Assembly: GCA_037501455.1 (NCBI GenBank)
Contig: CM074860.1
Coordinates: 47,316,501-47,380,500, forward strand
DNA: 64,000 nucleotides
Origin: Lantana camara
Taxonomy: Eukaryota; Streptophyta; Magnoliopsida; Lamiales; Verbenaceae
Reading direction: 5' to 3'
In this document: in pieces, positions 1 through 9,550 of the stretch
Layout: each line of letters opens with the position of its first letter
How positions within the stretch are numbered: position 1 is the first letter of the stretch
Notes under the pieces: model-generated
The model's input: the letters and a program-made list of their open reading frames with translations, nothing else
Told to the model about the DNA's origin: nothing
The model's database searches: none
Program-made: the position numbers and the translations under genes

Positions 1-258
1 GGATAAACTCTAACAATTAATTCATTTAGCTCCAAGTCATGAAATACAATTAAATCCAAGAATTCACACTAGAGAGCAATTAAGGACATTTAATTCAATT
101 AGATCACTGAATTCATACAATTAAGCACGTTATCAATTAGTTCACGAAATTTCCACGTTAATGGAAGTTCATATAAACACATGAGAATATAAGGCATATA
201 ATGTGATGAAATTTAATATAAGGTAACATAATGCATGACTGAAAAATGGGGCGTTACA
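1..258 (-). mobile_element. LTR fragment I (Ty3/gypsy type)
   Basis: The AT-rich stretch ends in GGGGCGTTACA, the reverse complement of the TGTAACGCCCC start shared by the Ty3/gypsy LTRs in this window, so it is the 5' end of a minus-oriented LTR. The following bases, GAGAA (259-263), would be its target-site duplication. Its partner end lies outside the window, so the insertion cannot be confirmed here. The texture resembles the terminal part of the LTRs of element B. No coding sequence is seen. Confidence 0.7.
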
Positions 259-1619
259 GAGAACGTCGCAAATTCATATAGAGAAATCACAACATGTTCG
301 TTCTTCTAAAATATCATTCAAGTTCATTTAGTCACATAAGAGATTAGTTTCTAGATATTACACTAACACCCATTCATATCTAAACACATAGTATAAATTC
401 ATCACATCGGGATTCAAATTGTAAATCGAAACATTCATGCATATTACAATCCATTTAATACATGTTTTCGTATACGATTAGAATACATCTCGATCAACAA
501 ACCAACAATAACCAATTTATTTGCACTTAAAATAATTAATTCAAATAATCATAATTACGCAAAATAATTCGTAATAAATAGATCGAGTGTCCGATTAACG
601 AACGGAAAGTGGTGTTGAACTCACCACAACGAGAAGAACATTCTGACCAGACTCCGCCGGAAGTCTACCACTGTAGCCACCGGAATTTGGCCGGGCTGCC
701 GTGGGAGGTCGCCGGAAAAATCCCAAAAAATCAGTCCTGAATGAAGTCTTCGTGCTCGTTCCGAATCCTCGATCAATTTTTGTAAATTCCAAGTCAATCT
801 TCTCCAATTTCAGATCTAAGAACACGAAAACCCTAAAATCTTCAAACTCAAATTACTTCCAAACCAGTGAACCAAAATGAGATCCGTAAAAGGCATTGTC
901 TTACCCGTGACGAGCTCTTCGAAAGCCCTAAGGTGGTTGCCGGAGAAAATCCTCGGAGCTAGCGCCGCCGTTGCACCGCCACTATGGCACCGTGATCCGC
1001 TGCCAATTGGCCAAATCTGGAGTCGCGTGATCAATGGCCACTAGTCCTCGTCGTTCCGAACAACTTTCGTGAAGGTCCCGAGGCCAAAAGATCGTCGGAA
1101 AAGGACCCCGTTGGCCGCCAAAGTTTCTGCCACCGCCCACGTCATCGGAACCACCACCTACGGCCAAAATCTGGTTAAATCGATGCCGGAAATGAACTCA
1201 GGGGGTCGAAAAACCTTGGAAACCATCAAGCCCCGTCGAAAAACACAGCCGGATGGCGGTGAAACCCGCCGCTACAGTAACTCGCGACGCCGCCGCGATT
1301 GGCCGGCACGTGCGGCCCAACCGCCGCCCTGACTGTGGCGCCTCCTGCATAGAAAGATGCGCCGGAGAGTCTAGTTTATGGGTCTTGGGCGCGTGTTGCC
1401 GGAAGCCGCCAGAAAAGGGCGGCGATGTCGCGGTCCGCCGCCACCCGCCTGCGCGTCTGAAAATCGGCGATATCTCAGCCACCATTCATCGTTTGGCCGT
1501 GAAATTTTTACTCTTGCATCGGTCTCGCCGATATATCCGAAATGGACTATTCGTTTGTTGAATTCCGTCGAGAAATGATCGAGTTATGGGCTCGTAACCA
1601 AAGCAGCGAATAGTACCCA

Positions 1620-1675
1620 CGGGAGAGAGAGTGGGAGAGGAGAGAGAGAGAGAAGAGAGAGAGAGAAAAGGGAGA
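1620..1675. repeat. GA/CT-rich microsatellite
   Basis: A run of GA dinucleotides with a few breaks. On the minus strand it is a pyrimidine patch about 30-80 bp downstream of the TATA motif at 1704-1709, which fits the start of a plant 5' untranslated region in LTR H. Confidence 0.8.
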
Positions 1676-1703
1676 TTGGGAGAAATGTGTCTTGTGCACA
1701 AGC

Positions 1704-1709
1704 TATATA
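1704..1709 (-). promoter_or_regulatory. Possible TATA box of LTR H
   Basis: TATATA on the minus strand lies just upstream of the palindrome TTGTGCACAA and a CT-rich leader. The placement suits a promoter, but the motif is short and untested. Confidence 0.4.
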
Positions 1710-2144
1710 CAACCGGGTATCCTTATCGCGTAGCAAAGAGTAATAGCGCGTACAAATAATCGTAAATAAAATTGGTAAAGTTACGAATAAATATTTAAGC
1801 TCCGAATTAATTTTATAAATTAAAATGAAAGAGAGATTTACCAATTAGTGTTTAATTTAAATTTAATTTTAGAAACCTTTCGTACAATTTAACGACACTT
1901 CGTAAACACATGATTGATAATTAATCTCAAGGAATTCAATTAAACCGAAATTAAACAAGTTAAGTAACATGATGGATTTAAAATCAACTTAACCATTAAT
2001 TTTAGAATAATCCGAATGATCACATATTAAATTGGATTTACATTAAATCACATAATTCAAGAACTCTTAAATTAAACATAGACAAGTGTAGAGACTTACT
2101 TGTTAATATCGCCAGGACGCCATTCGAGAATACGGGGCGTCACA

Positions 2145-4205
2145 TCCGTGGTTTCTTCTACCATCAGAAATTTGTCAGCATCTTGCAAATACAGTGGTGC
2201 AGGAGAGTGAACTTTCTTTGCTTCAGGTCATGGTGTGATCTTGTAAATGTCAACTCTCTGGAAGTAATAGGTGGCAAGTACAGGAATAGGGCATTTCACG
2301 GATAGCAGGAATCTACAACCATCACCTAAAGGACTTTAATGGCTGATCATGTTTTGTCGAATTGTGGGATGTCGGAAAATTTCAGTTATCAGATCAGAGT
2401 GGTGGTAGTCGGTGAGCTTCAAGTTTAGTATATCGTTAACAGCAAGTAGGACGAGGAAAGGTTACGGGATTTGAACCAACAGAGAAGCTTGCAAGTGGGA
2501 AAGAACAGAATAAACTTAAGGAATTAGAAATGTCCAATTTCTTAAGGTGGAGAGTCGGTCGGGAAACTTCAAGAAAATTAATTCTTCTTGGAGCCTTTAT
2601 CGGAATCTTATGAAGGAAGTTTCAATACTTCAAGTCTTTTCTCCCTCCTACTCAAAGAAAAGTCCCATCATCGACAACATCTTTGATGTATTACTGTTCT
2701 CAGAATGTGGATGCCTTTGATTGGTGTGTGTAGTCTCAGGATATCAGTTGACTCAGTAAAGAGAAAAGGATTCAACTTGGTTAGTACTTGGAACCAATCA
2801 AAAGTTTTAATGGATCGACTCTGACAAGAGTTTTCTTATAAAGTTGTTACTTATACCCTAGCGATGCCTGTAACTGCACATCGCCCCTCTCATTCGTGTT
2901 GCCAGCGTCGCTTCCGTAAATATACTAGTTGTCTTGAACACGTCCAAGAAAATTGAAGCTAATTGATCGTCTCTTTCAAGATCTTTCGCAGAGTTGTTGG
3001 GTATATCGTAAAATTTCAGGGATCAATTGGAAGACATCTGACTACGACCTGACTCCTTTGGTTTCTATACAAGTGTGCTTGCTGAGTTACTCTAAAGGCA
3101 TGACGACCTTGTTCCTTTTCTGCATCAAACATCCGCCTTAAATGGAAACCTTTATGAAATGGACAGGGTAAACAACTCGATTAATAATGGGATAAGAGCT
3201 CAACTTTCGGATTTCCAAATAAAGAGTTTAAGATCTTTGCTTCGGGAAATGTTTTACTTTGATTAAGGAGGTTGAGGAGATGGTAAAACCTGTTCTCCCT
3301 ATTTGTCGGATAAGAGCTTGCTTGGAGCACAAAGCAAGTCTTTTAAGCTTGAATATACCACCACTCCATAACAAGAAGCCTAGGGTTGTTTTCAATTCCA
3401 AAACCCGAAAGTGAATGTGGAAATTAATTTAAGAAGGGTGCAACCGATAAATCTGAGGTTAAAAACGGGTTTGTAGATGTGGTGGTTAATGATGATTTAC
3501 GGATTATGTTAGAAAATAACATTGGAACAAAGATGACTATCAGTAATGGGACTATCGAACCGTGGCGGTACAAAGCGAGAAAAATCTCAATTCAAGAATC
3601 AAGTATTTAGCCGAATTGTTTCAATGCAAGAACTTCAATCCTTGGTGAACGGTACACTTAATCATGCATACCACGTGCACCATTATTTTATTATTGTTTG
3701 TTTATTATTACTTTGTTATTCGTGTATATGATTCCTGATTTACTCTTAATTTGGTTTATGTGAATAATAAGCTGCCTAACAGATATTTCTACCTGCTCCT
3801 TATGTGTTAATTGTAAATAATTACCTAAGTGCCTACTTGAATTCTATTTTGTGTGCGTGAGAGACGGGGATTCTCTCAGGGTTGTCAAGAGATGGGGTTC
3901 TCTTGTTACTTGCTCGAGAGACGGGGTTCTCTCGTTGGTTGTTGAGAGACGGGGCACTCTCACTATTCTTGGTTGCTTGTCAACTTGTTCTAGTGGAAGG
4001 TAGATTTTTCTCAAGTGGCTAGGTTCCGGAAAGTCGAGGGTCGTGATTTCACAAATTGGAGGATCTTGTGAATTAAAGATCTCTTTCGGATTAATCCCTG
4101 ACGGGGAGTAGCTAACCCGCGTGGGATGAACACGTAAGGGCCAAATAAATGCCAGTAATTCAGGACAATGAATCCGAGGACGGATTCTCTAAAGGGGGAT
4201 AGAGT
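2145..4205 (+). mobile_element. Element X internal region, 3' part, first tandem copy
   Basis: It matches 10925-12035 at a constant offset of 8780 and then 32371-33325 at an offset of 29120. No net indel appears over about 2 kb, so the two copies are recent. It ends in a polypurine tract just before an LTR. No frame encodes a recognisable retroelement protein; the longest shared frame (2953-3141, 62 codons) matches no family I know. Because it lacks element A, it preserves the empty insertion site of A at 3251-3255. It is the upstream unit of a tandem LTR-internal-LTR-internal array. Confidence 0.8.
4191..4205 (+). other. Polypurine tract of X, first copy
   Basis: The run AAAGGGGGATAGAG lies directly before the LTR start TGTAACGCCCC at 4206. 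This is the plus-strand priming site in LTR retrotransposons and fixes X on the plus strand. The second copy is at 33311-33325. Confidence 0.75.
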
Positions 4206-4593
4206 TGTAACGCCCCAATTTCCAGACAGTCAGGTACGCTCGACAAGTGTGAGTTTCGAGCGTTAGGATTTTATTTTATTATTTTCGTTTATTCAATTTA
4301 TACGTGTTATATTAATTTTATAAATTGCATTCCAACATGATTACGTGAAAATATGTGAAAACGTGTCAATTTGTGAATTATTGTATAATTGGAATTCAAT
4401 TGCTACATGGAATAATTGCCGAGCATGATTTAATAGCTTAATTGTCCTTAATTTCTCATTTCCTTCACTTTAAGGACTAAACTGCATGAAAATATTGTGG
4501 ACTAAATTGATCATTTCCAAACTTTTATCCTTAATTACATGACTTACAAACTTGAAGGATTTAGTTGCAAATACTCCATTTTAGGCCAAGAGA

Positions 4594-4606
4594 TATATCG
4601 TTATAT
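4594..4606 (+). promoter_or_regulatory. Possible TATA region of X LTR
   Basis: Two TATAT motifs lie just upstream of a pyrimidine-rich ATCATC/CTTCC stretch, about 200 bp before the first putative splice donor. Placement suggests the core promoter; no start site can be proved from sequence. Confidence 0.35.
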
Positions 4607-5166
4607 GCATCTCTTCCACAATCATCATTTTTCATTTCATGCCAAACACCCCAATTTGCTTCTTACCTCCACCGAACCAACACCATGGAGAGAGAAGGAG
4701 AAAATCATCATCTCCATGCTAGAAGTTGCTAAGGAATTGCATGATTAGGGCTCAAGCATCATCTTTCCATCATCTTCTTCCATTTATTTTCATCTCAAGG
4801 TATATATGAGCATATATGTGATTTCTTAATAACAATTCTTGAAGCTAGGGTTATGATTTCCATGTGATAACTTGTTTATATGATGTTAGGATTATCATTC
4901 TAAACTCTAGGCTTGAAATTCATGCATAAATCTTGAGAATTATGGAGTTATATGTTAGGCTGATATATTAGTTCGAAGGGAAGATTTTGATGATCAAGGC
5001 ATGAAATAGGTGGTTAGGTTAGATTTTATTGTATACTTAGTATGCTAGCATGTTCCTTTTATGAATTATGTAGTTAGAGATTGAATTATAAGTGTTTGGA
5101 ATGATTGGGAGGTTGATTCGTGCCTCCCCTGTTCTTCTGCTCTGTATTCTGTATCTTCTACGTAAC

Positions 5167-5369
5167 GGGAACGGCCCTTCCCGTTCCCTTTGTATTTGGG
5201 GAACGGCCGTTCCCATATTTTGAATTATGCGCAGGGCGGCGAGGACGGGAGCGACCCTTCCCGTTTTGGTTTGTAAGTCGGAACGGTCGTTCCCATCTTT
5301 GGGAAGCAACTTCGGGGAGCTGGGAGCGGCCCTTCCCATTTTGAACTAAGGGCCGGAACGGCCGTTCCC
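5167..5369. repeat. Array of six GGGAAC-GGCC-GTTCCC palindromes (X LTR, copy 1)
   Basis: Units lie at 5167-5182, 5199-5214 (a perfect 16-bp palindrome), 5247-5262, 5279-5294, 5322-5337 and 5354-5369. Arms are GGGAAC/GTTCCC or one-base variants around a four-base G/C-rich centre, with unrelated spacers of about 16-32 bp. The array starts 962 bp into the LTR and lies inside putative leader intron 1 (4800-5606). Confidence 0.9.
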
Positions 5370-5606
5370 AGGCCTCTGGAGAGGCAGAAACATTTGCATA
5401 AAATTGGAATTTTAGAGTTTAACTCCAATTATTTATTTGATCCCAAATTGTTATTATATGATTAATTACATGCCAAAACATGATATTTACATGCTACATT
5501 GTTCATTGCACGATGTATCGTTACTTGATCATGCCGTGCGTCTTATATGTGGTAATATTCTTGAATTGTGGTCTCATTCACATACATTGTCCCATTTCTT
5601 GTCCAG

Positions 5607-5678
5607 TTATTCTCCAGGGCGGAGATTGTTGGTCATGAGCACGTTCACGCACCCATGAGTCGTTGTGTTGCCTGTCAG
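5607..5678 (+). other. Putative leader mini-exon of X (72 bp)
   Basis: It is flanked by an acceptor (pyrimidine stretch then GTCCAG, AG at 5605-5606) and a donor CAG/GTGAGGTTT (GT at 5679-5680). The same layout with mini-exons of 65-73 bp occurs in A, B, E and G. Intron 1 would be 4800-5606. Intron 2 would run from 5679 to an acceptor at 9791 (TTTCAAACAG), about 1.4 kb without G. This is inferred from consensus and cross-family position only. Confidence 0.45.
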
Positions 5679-6048
5679 GTGAGGTTTAATTCTAATTACA
5701 TAGAACCTATACAACCCTTACGTAAGCTTTCCGCCAAAAAGGTATTTAAACTTATAGTTTTCCATGAAAATACGCATGATTACAAGCAAGTCATTTTAAT
5801 GCAAGCAAGTTATGTTCATGAAAAGCGAGCAAGCCATGTATCGTGCATGTTTTAAGCGAGTAGCATGGCCGTTCATGTTGGGCCCGAGGGTAGTGGATTG
5901 AGCCAACCGGGAAAGCAAGGGCTGATGGGTAACTCTCGCGCTATCCTCACCACATTGGGATGACCCCTGAATCCGCTAGGAGATTAGTGGAGGACGGAGT
6001 TCTGGGCTTATGGATCCATGTACCCTCTGCTCAACACGTCGTGGATGG

Positions 6049-6053
6049 TGAAG
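6049..6053. repeat. Target-site duplication TGAAG of solo LTR G, left
   Basis: TGAAG immediately precedes TGTAGCACCC and is repeated exactly at 8730-8734 after GGGGCGTTACA. Confidence 0.9.
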
Positions 6054-7226
6054 TGTAGCACCCTAGACCCCAAGGCGCCACATCCCCCGCACTGTAGCCT
6101 CAATCCACGTATGAAATGGACAGTTCATACATAAACCAAGACCACAGCGAACGGGTTACAACAAAATGACGCTCTAGGCGGGACACTCTCCCCAACAATT
6201 CAACAATCAAACATGAATAGAAAAGCGGAAGCAGTAAAGTCATTTATATATATAGGTACCATATTTATTACATAGATACCTACAGGTACCCTTTACTATC
6301 AATACATTAGGGTCTATTAACAATATACATAACCATGTATCCAAAATACGAATATCGATCCATAACATGAAATGTTCCAAAAGTAATATACATGGAGGTA
6401 TGAAACTAGACCCGTGGAAATGCAAGACTCGACCAACTCCCGCCTAGCACAACCACGCTCAAAAGGTACCTGAAAAGTGAAGTATCAGTCTACCGAAGAC
6501 TGAGTGAGGGGCAATAAATATATATAACACACGTCACATGCAAGTTGTAGCCTCGGGTAAAGACTTTTAGAAAACAATAATTATATAGTTCAAGAATCTC
6601 ATCCTTTGCCCGAGATTACAACTATCCATTTAACTCGTTTAATTAATCATGCTTGTCAATATCATGAACATGTGGCCCCGGCGAGTAAGGGCAATCTCCA
6701 ACCGAACTCCCACTCGTGAACAATACGTGATCATGCTTGCTTGCTTGATAAATAAGTGATCATGCAATATCTTTAGTGCTCACATAGACAATTTCATACT
6801 TGAAAACATGCGATAACCCGAGGATAACCCGACATTCCGGATTAATCCCCAGTCTCCTTCTTCCTCCGGGTGATAGCGAGTTTGCAAGGCTCGACTATCC
6901 ACGACATGGTGTGTGTAGAGGACATGACCCTCTAGACACGGAACTCCTTCCACCACTAATCTCCTAGTGGCTTCGGGGGTGATCCCAACAATGTGAGGAT
7001 AATTCAGGAGTTACCCGTCAGCCCTTGCTTTCCCGGTTGGCTCAAGAATTACCCTCGGGCCCACGTGCAATCATGTACTCGCCAAACATGCTTGAAAATC
7101 ATGACAATCGATACTTTCTTGCTTGAAACATTTATTACTTTGAAAACGTTTATAAGTATACTAGGTTTTCGCCGAAAATTAGCACATAAGGGTTATAGGG
7201 TTCATTTTACCAAAACAAAACCTCAC

Positions 7227-7291
7227 CTTTCTTACAAAATAAAATAAAGAAGCGTTCTAAGGAGCTTGCTCCCCGTCCACGCCCTCGTGAC
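7227..7291 (-). other. Putative leader mini-exon of solo LTR G (65 bp)
   Basis: It lies between acceptor TTTGCACAG and donor AAAG/GTGAGGTTTT, the same arrangement as in A, B, E and X. In a solo LTR it can no longer serve a gag transcript, so it is a fossil of the family design. Confidence 0.4.
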
Positions 7292-7515
7292 CTGTGCAAA
7301 TACGACATATGAACATGAGACATGGACTAAAATGGCCAAAATATGACGAACGGCGAAAACGTGTCGAGATGACCATGAAAATACAATGTGGTATTATAAC
7401 TTTTGGTTTCACATCATATTAGTACATGTGATAGCAATTCGGGGTCAAAGAAGTCGTCGGGTCGAGGGGTCATTTTCGGAAATTTATGCAGAAACTTTTG
7501 TTCTGCAACACAGGT

Positions 7516-7745
7516 GGGAACGGCCGTTCCGGTCCCCTTTGCATAAATGGGAACGCTCGTTCCCAAGGTTCCCCAAAACGTGCCCGCGTTTCTTTCCCTT
7601 TAAAGCGCGCCTTTGAGCTGGGAACGGCCCTTCCGGCGCAAGGCCAAAATGGGAACGGCCGTTCCCATGCTCGGCCGCCCATATTTTGAAAAGAAAGGGG
7701 AACGCCCGTTCCCATAAAGCCTTGAGGCTGGGAACGGTCGTTCCC
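7516..7745. repeat. Array of six GGGAAC palindromes (solo LTR G)
   Basis: Units are at 7516-7531, 7549-7564, 7620-7635, 7651-7666, 7698-7713 and 7730-7745. Centres vary (GGCC, GCTC, GCCC, GGTC) while arms GGGAAC/GTTCCC hold. The second half is denser. The array starts 985 bp from the LTR 5' end, nearly as in X, B and D. Confidence 0.9.
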
Positions 7746-8729
7746 AGCTTCTGCAACTGAAAGAAACAGAGCAGAAGCAGAGCATGCTCTCGGGAAGAAA
7801 CAACAAAGCAACAACAATTTTGATTTTTGATCCCAAATACCATAATTTCTGGAAATATGATGTAAACAACTTCCATAAATGATAATATAACATTTAAACC
7901 TATAAAACATGCAATATCCTCAAAGTTTCAAGGTATCATGTTCATGATCATACTTGCTCATTCAAGCCAAATATTCAAGGAATCAAGCTAGAAATCAAGC
8001 AAGAATTCATGTTATCATCAATTAATCATGCTTCCTATTCTAATTCAATCATCTAGCATATATCAACCAAACCCTAGCATGTCCAACACAATCAAAAATC
8101 ATCCTTTTTCCATGCAACCAACCTTGAAATGGAAAGAAATGAAGAAAGTGGATGATATGATGATGATCTCCTAATTCCTTGAACACTTCTTGAAATCTTG
8201 ATGATTGATATGAAAATTATCTTCTTCCCTTTTCTTCCTTGGAATACCGAGAGAGATGAAATATGTTTGGCAAATTTTGGTTGAAAAATGACCAAAGAAT
8301 GTGGGAGAAGAGATGATATTGATACATTCCATTCTTGGTTTGAGTGAAAATTGTCAAATTGCCAATTAGTCCTTGAAGTTCCTAAATTATACAATTAAGT
8401 ATACCATGATTTAAAATATGCTCAATTTGGTCCTTAGAAATCATGCAATTAAGTCCCTAATATTTTAGAAAGTATTTAACTAGGGACAATTTGGTAATTC
8501 TATCACTCTCGGTAATGGTTTTCATGCAAGAAATATTTTCCGTGTCATGAAATAATATTTTCAATAATATGAATTCAAAGAATTGATATGAATATTGTTT
8601 CATGAATTTTATAAAAATATGAAATGCCACGTAAGAATATATTATGAAATCAAAAGAAATGAATAAAACCTACGCTCAAAACGCACACGTGGCGTGCTTA
8701 CCTGTTCATCCGGAAACCGGGGCGTTACA

Positions 8730-8734
8730 TGAAG
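8730..8734. repeat. Target-site duplication TGAAG of solo LTR G, right
   Basis: Exact copy of 6049-6053. Confidence 0.9.
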
Positions 8735-9537
8735 GCTAGCTACCTTCCCATCATTGGAGGAAGAAGGAGACTGGGGACGGGTCCGGCACAACGGATTATC
8801 CTCGGGTTATTGTATGATTTTCATTCCTTGAACGTGCTACTTGATTACACTATCGCACGATTGCAGAATAATTGAATTGCATGATCACCTATTGATTAAC
8901 AATCAAGCAAGCATGTTTCGTGTACAATTGGTGTAAGGTTGTAGACTGCCCTCACTCGCAGGGGCCATGTATTGATTGCATGAAAATAACCAAGTAATTA
9001 ATATTGATAGTTGTATTCTCGGGCGAGGATATCTCTTTATTGAACTGATACATTTATCTTTCTAAGTCTTTACCCGAGAATATAACTTGCATGTTATCTG
9101 CGCTAATATTTATTTAAACCCCTCACTCGGTCTTCACAGACTGATGCCTCCACCTTTCAGGTTATTGCAGGTGCACGCTAGGCGGGAATCGAGTCGAGTC
9201 CAGTTTATGTAATCGAGTCCAACTCGGTGCATCATCTTTATTGTTGCATTAGACTTAGTGTTACGATTAATTGTTATTTATTCGGAGATGATAATGTATT
9301 GATATGTAAAGCTAAGTTTTGGTTTACTTGTTAAATGTTCGTCAAGTAATGCTTCCGCTTACTCCTTTTTGCATTATGGTATGTAATTTGCTAGTTAGTC
9401 CCGCCTATCCGGTCATTTGATTTTATTGTCAACCGTTCGCTGCAGGTTGGTTCTTGTACGGACTATCCATTTCGTGCGTGGATCGATCTGTAGTGTGGGG
9501 GTGTGGCACCTCCACGTGTAGGGTGCTACATCTAAGG

Positions 9538-9550
9538 TGGTATCAGAGCT
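9538..9550 (+). other. Primer-binding site of X (initiator-Met tRNA)
   Basis: TGGTATCAGAGCT lies 7 bp after the LTR end (9530). It is complementary to the 3' end of plant initiator-Met tRNA and sets X on the plus strand. It would be removed by putative intron 2 (5679-9791). Confidence 0.85.

Larger units (their letters stand above)
259..2144 (-). mobile_element. LTR H (gypsy type) with GC-rich transcribed part
   Basis: This segment ends at GGGGCGTCACA and abuts the X internal region. The second X copy is uninterrupted at the matching point (10925), so H is an insertion there, probably with TSD TCCGT. On the minus strand there is a TATA motif at 1704-1709, then a CT-rich tract (about 1620-1680) as in plant 5' leaders, then about 1 kb of unusually GC- and CpG-rich sequence (about 600-1560). 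Possible splice donors on the minus strand are GTAAGA (near 907) and GTGAGTT (near 620). The frames in the GC-rich part are short and look like no known retroelement protein. The other end is cut off by fragment I. Confidence 0.6.
6054..8729 (-). mobile_element. Solo LTR G (Tekay type)
   Basis: This 2676-bp segment starts TGTAGCACCC and ends GGGGCGTTACA. It is flanked by perfect 5-bp duplications (TGAAG) with no internal region, the signature of LTR-LTR recombination after insertion into the X LTR. Orientation is minus because TGTAACGCCCC is the 5' end in this group. It carries a six-unit palindrome array (7516-7745) 985 bp from its 5' end. It also carries a donor TCAAG/GTTGG (8123/8122), an acceptor TTTGCACAG (AG 7293-7292) and a donor AAAG/GTGAGG (7227/7226). 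It resembles the LTRs of D and is not full-length coding. Confidence 0.9.
4206..9530 (+). mobile_element. LTR of X, interrupted by solo LTR G
   Basis: It starts TGTAACGCCCC and ends GGGTGCTACA, followed after 7 bp by an initiator-Met primer-binding site. Without G and one TGAAG it is about 2644 bp. The second copy begins at 33326 at a constant offset of 29120 up to the insertion of B. TATA-like motifs lie at 4594-4606. The likely leader continues to a donor AAG/GTATAT at 4799/4800. The LTR holds a palindrome array (5167-5369) and a putative mini-exon (5607-5678). At 4866-4870 it keeps the empty site of B (GATAA) and at 5587-5591 that of C (TTGTC). Confidence 0.85.

Noticed and set aside
1198..1561. 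Long overlapping frames on both strands in the GC-rich part of LTR H as exons
   Set aside because: High GC lowers stop frequency in all frames, and none shows a recognisable domain. I report only the composition.
2953..3141. 62-codon frame repeated at 11733-11921 as a conserved peptide
   Set aside because: The X copies are nearly identical throughout, so conservation is expected. No family match or start context supports it.
5167..5369. Palindrome arrays as CRISPR arrays
   Set aside because: Units are short imperfect palindromes with uneven spacers inside plant LTRs, with no cas genes and a eukaryotic context.
7470..7910. 146-codon minus frame in solo LTR G
   Set aside because: It runs through the palindrome array, whose GGGAACGG words give repeated ERPFP/GTAVP/NGRSH peptides in three frames. 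This is a repeat artefact.
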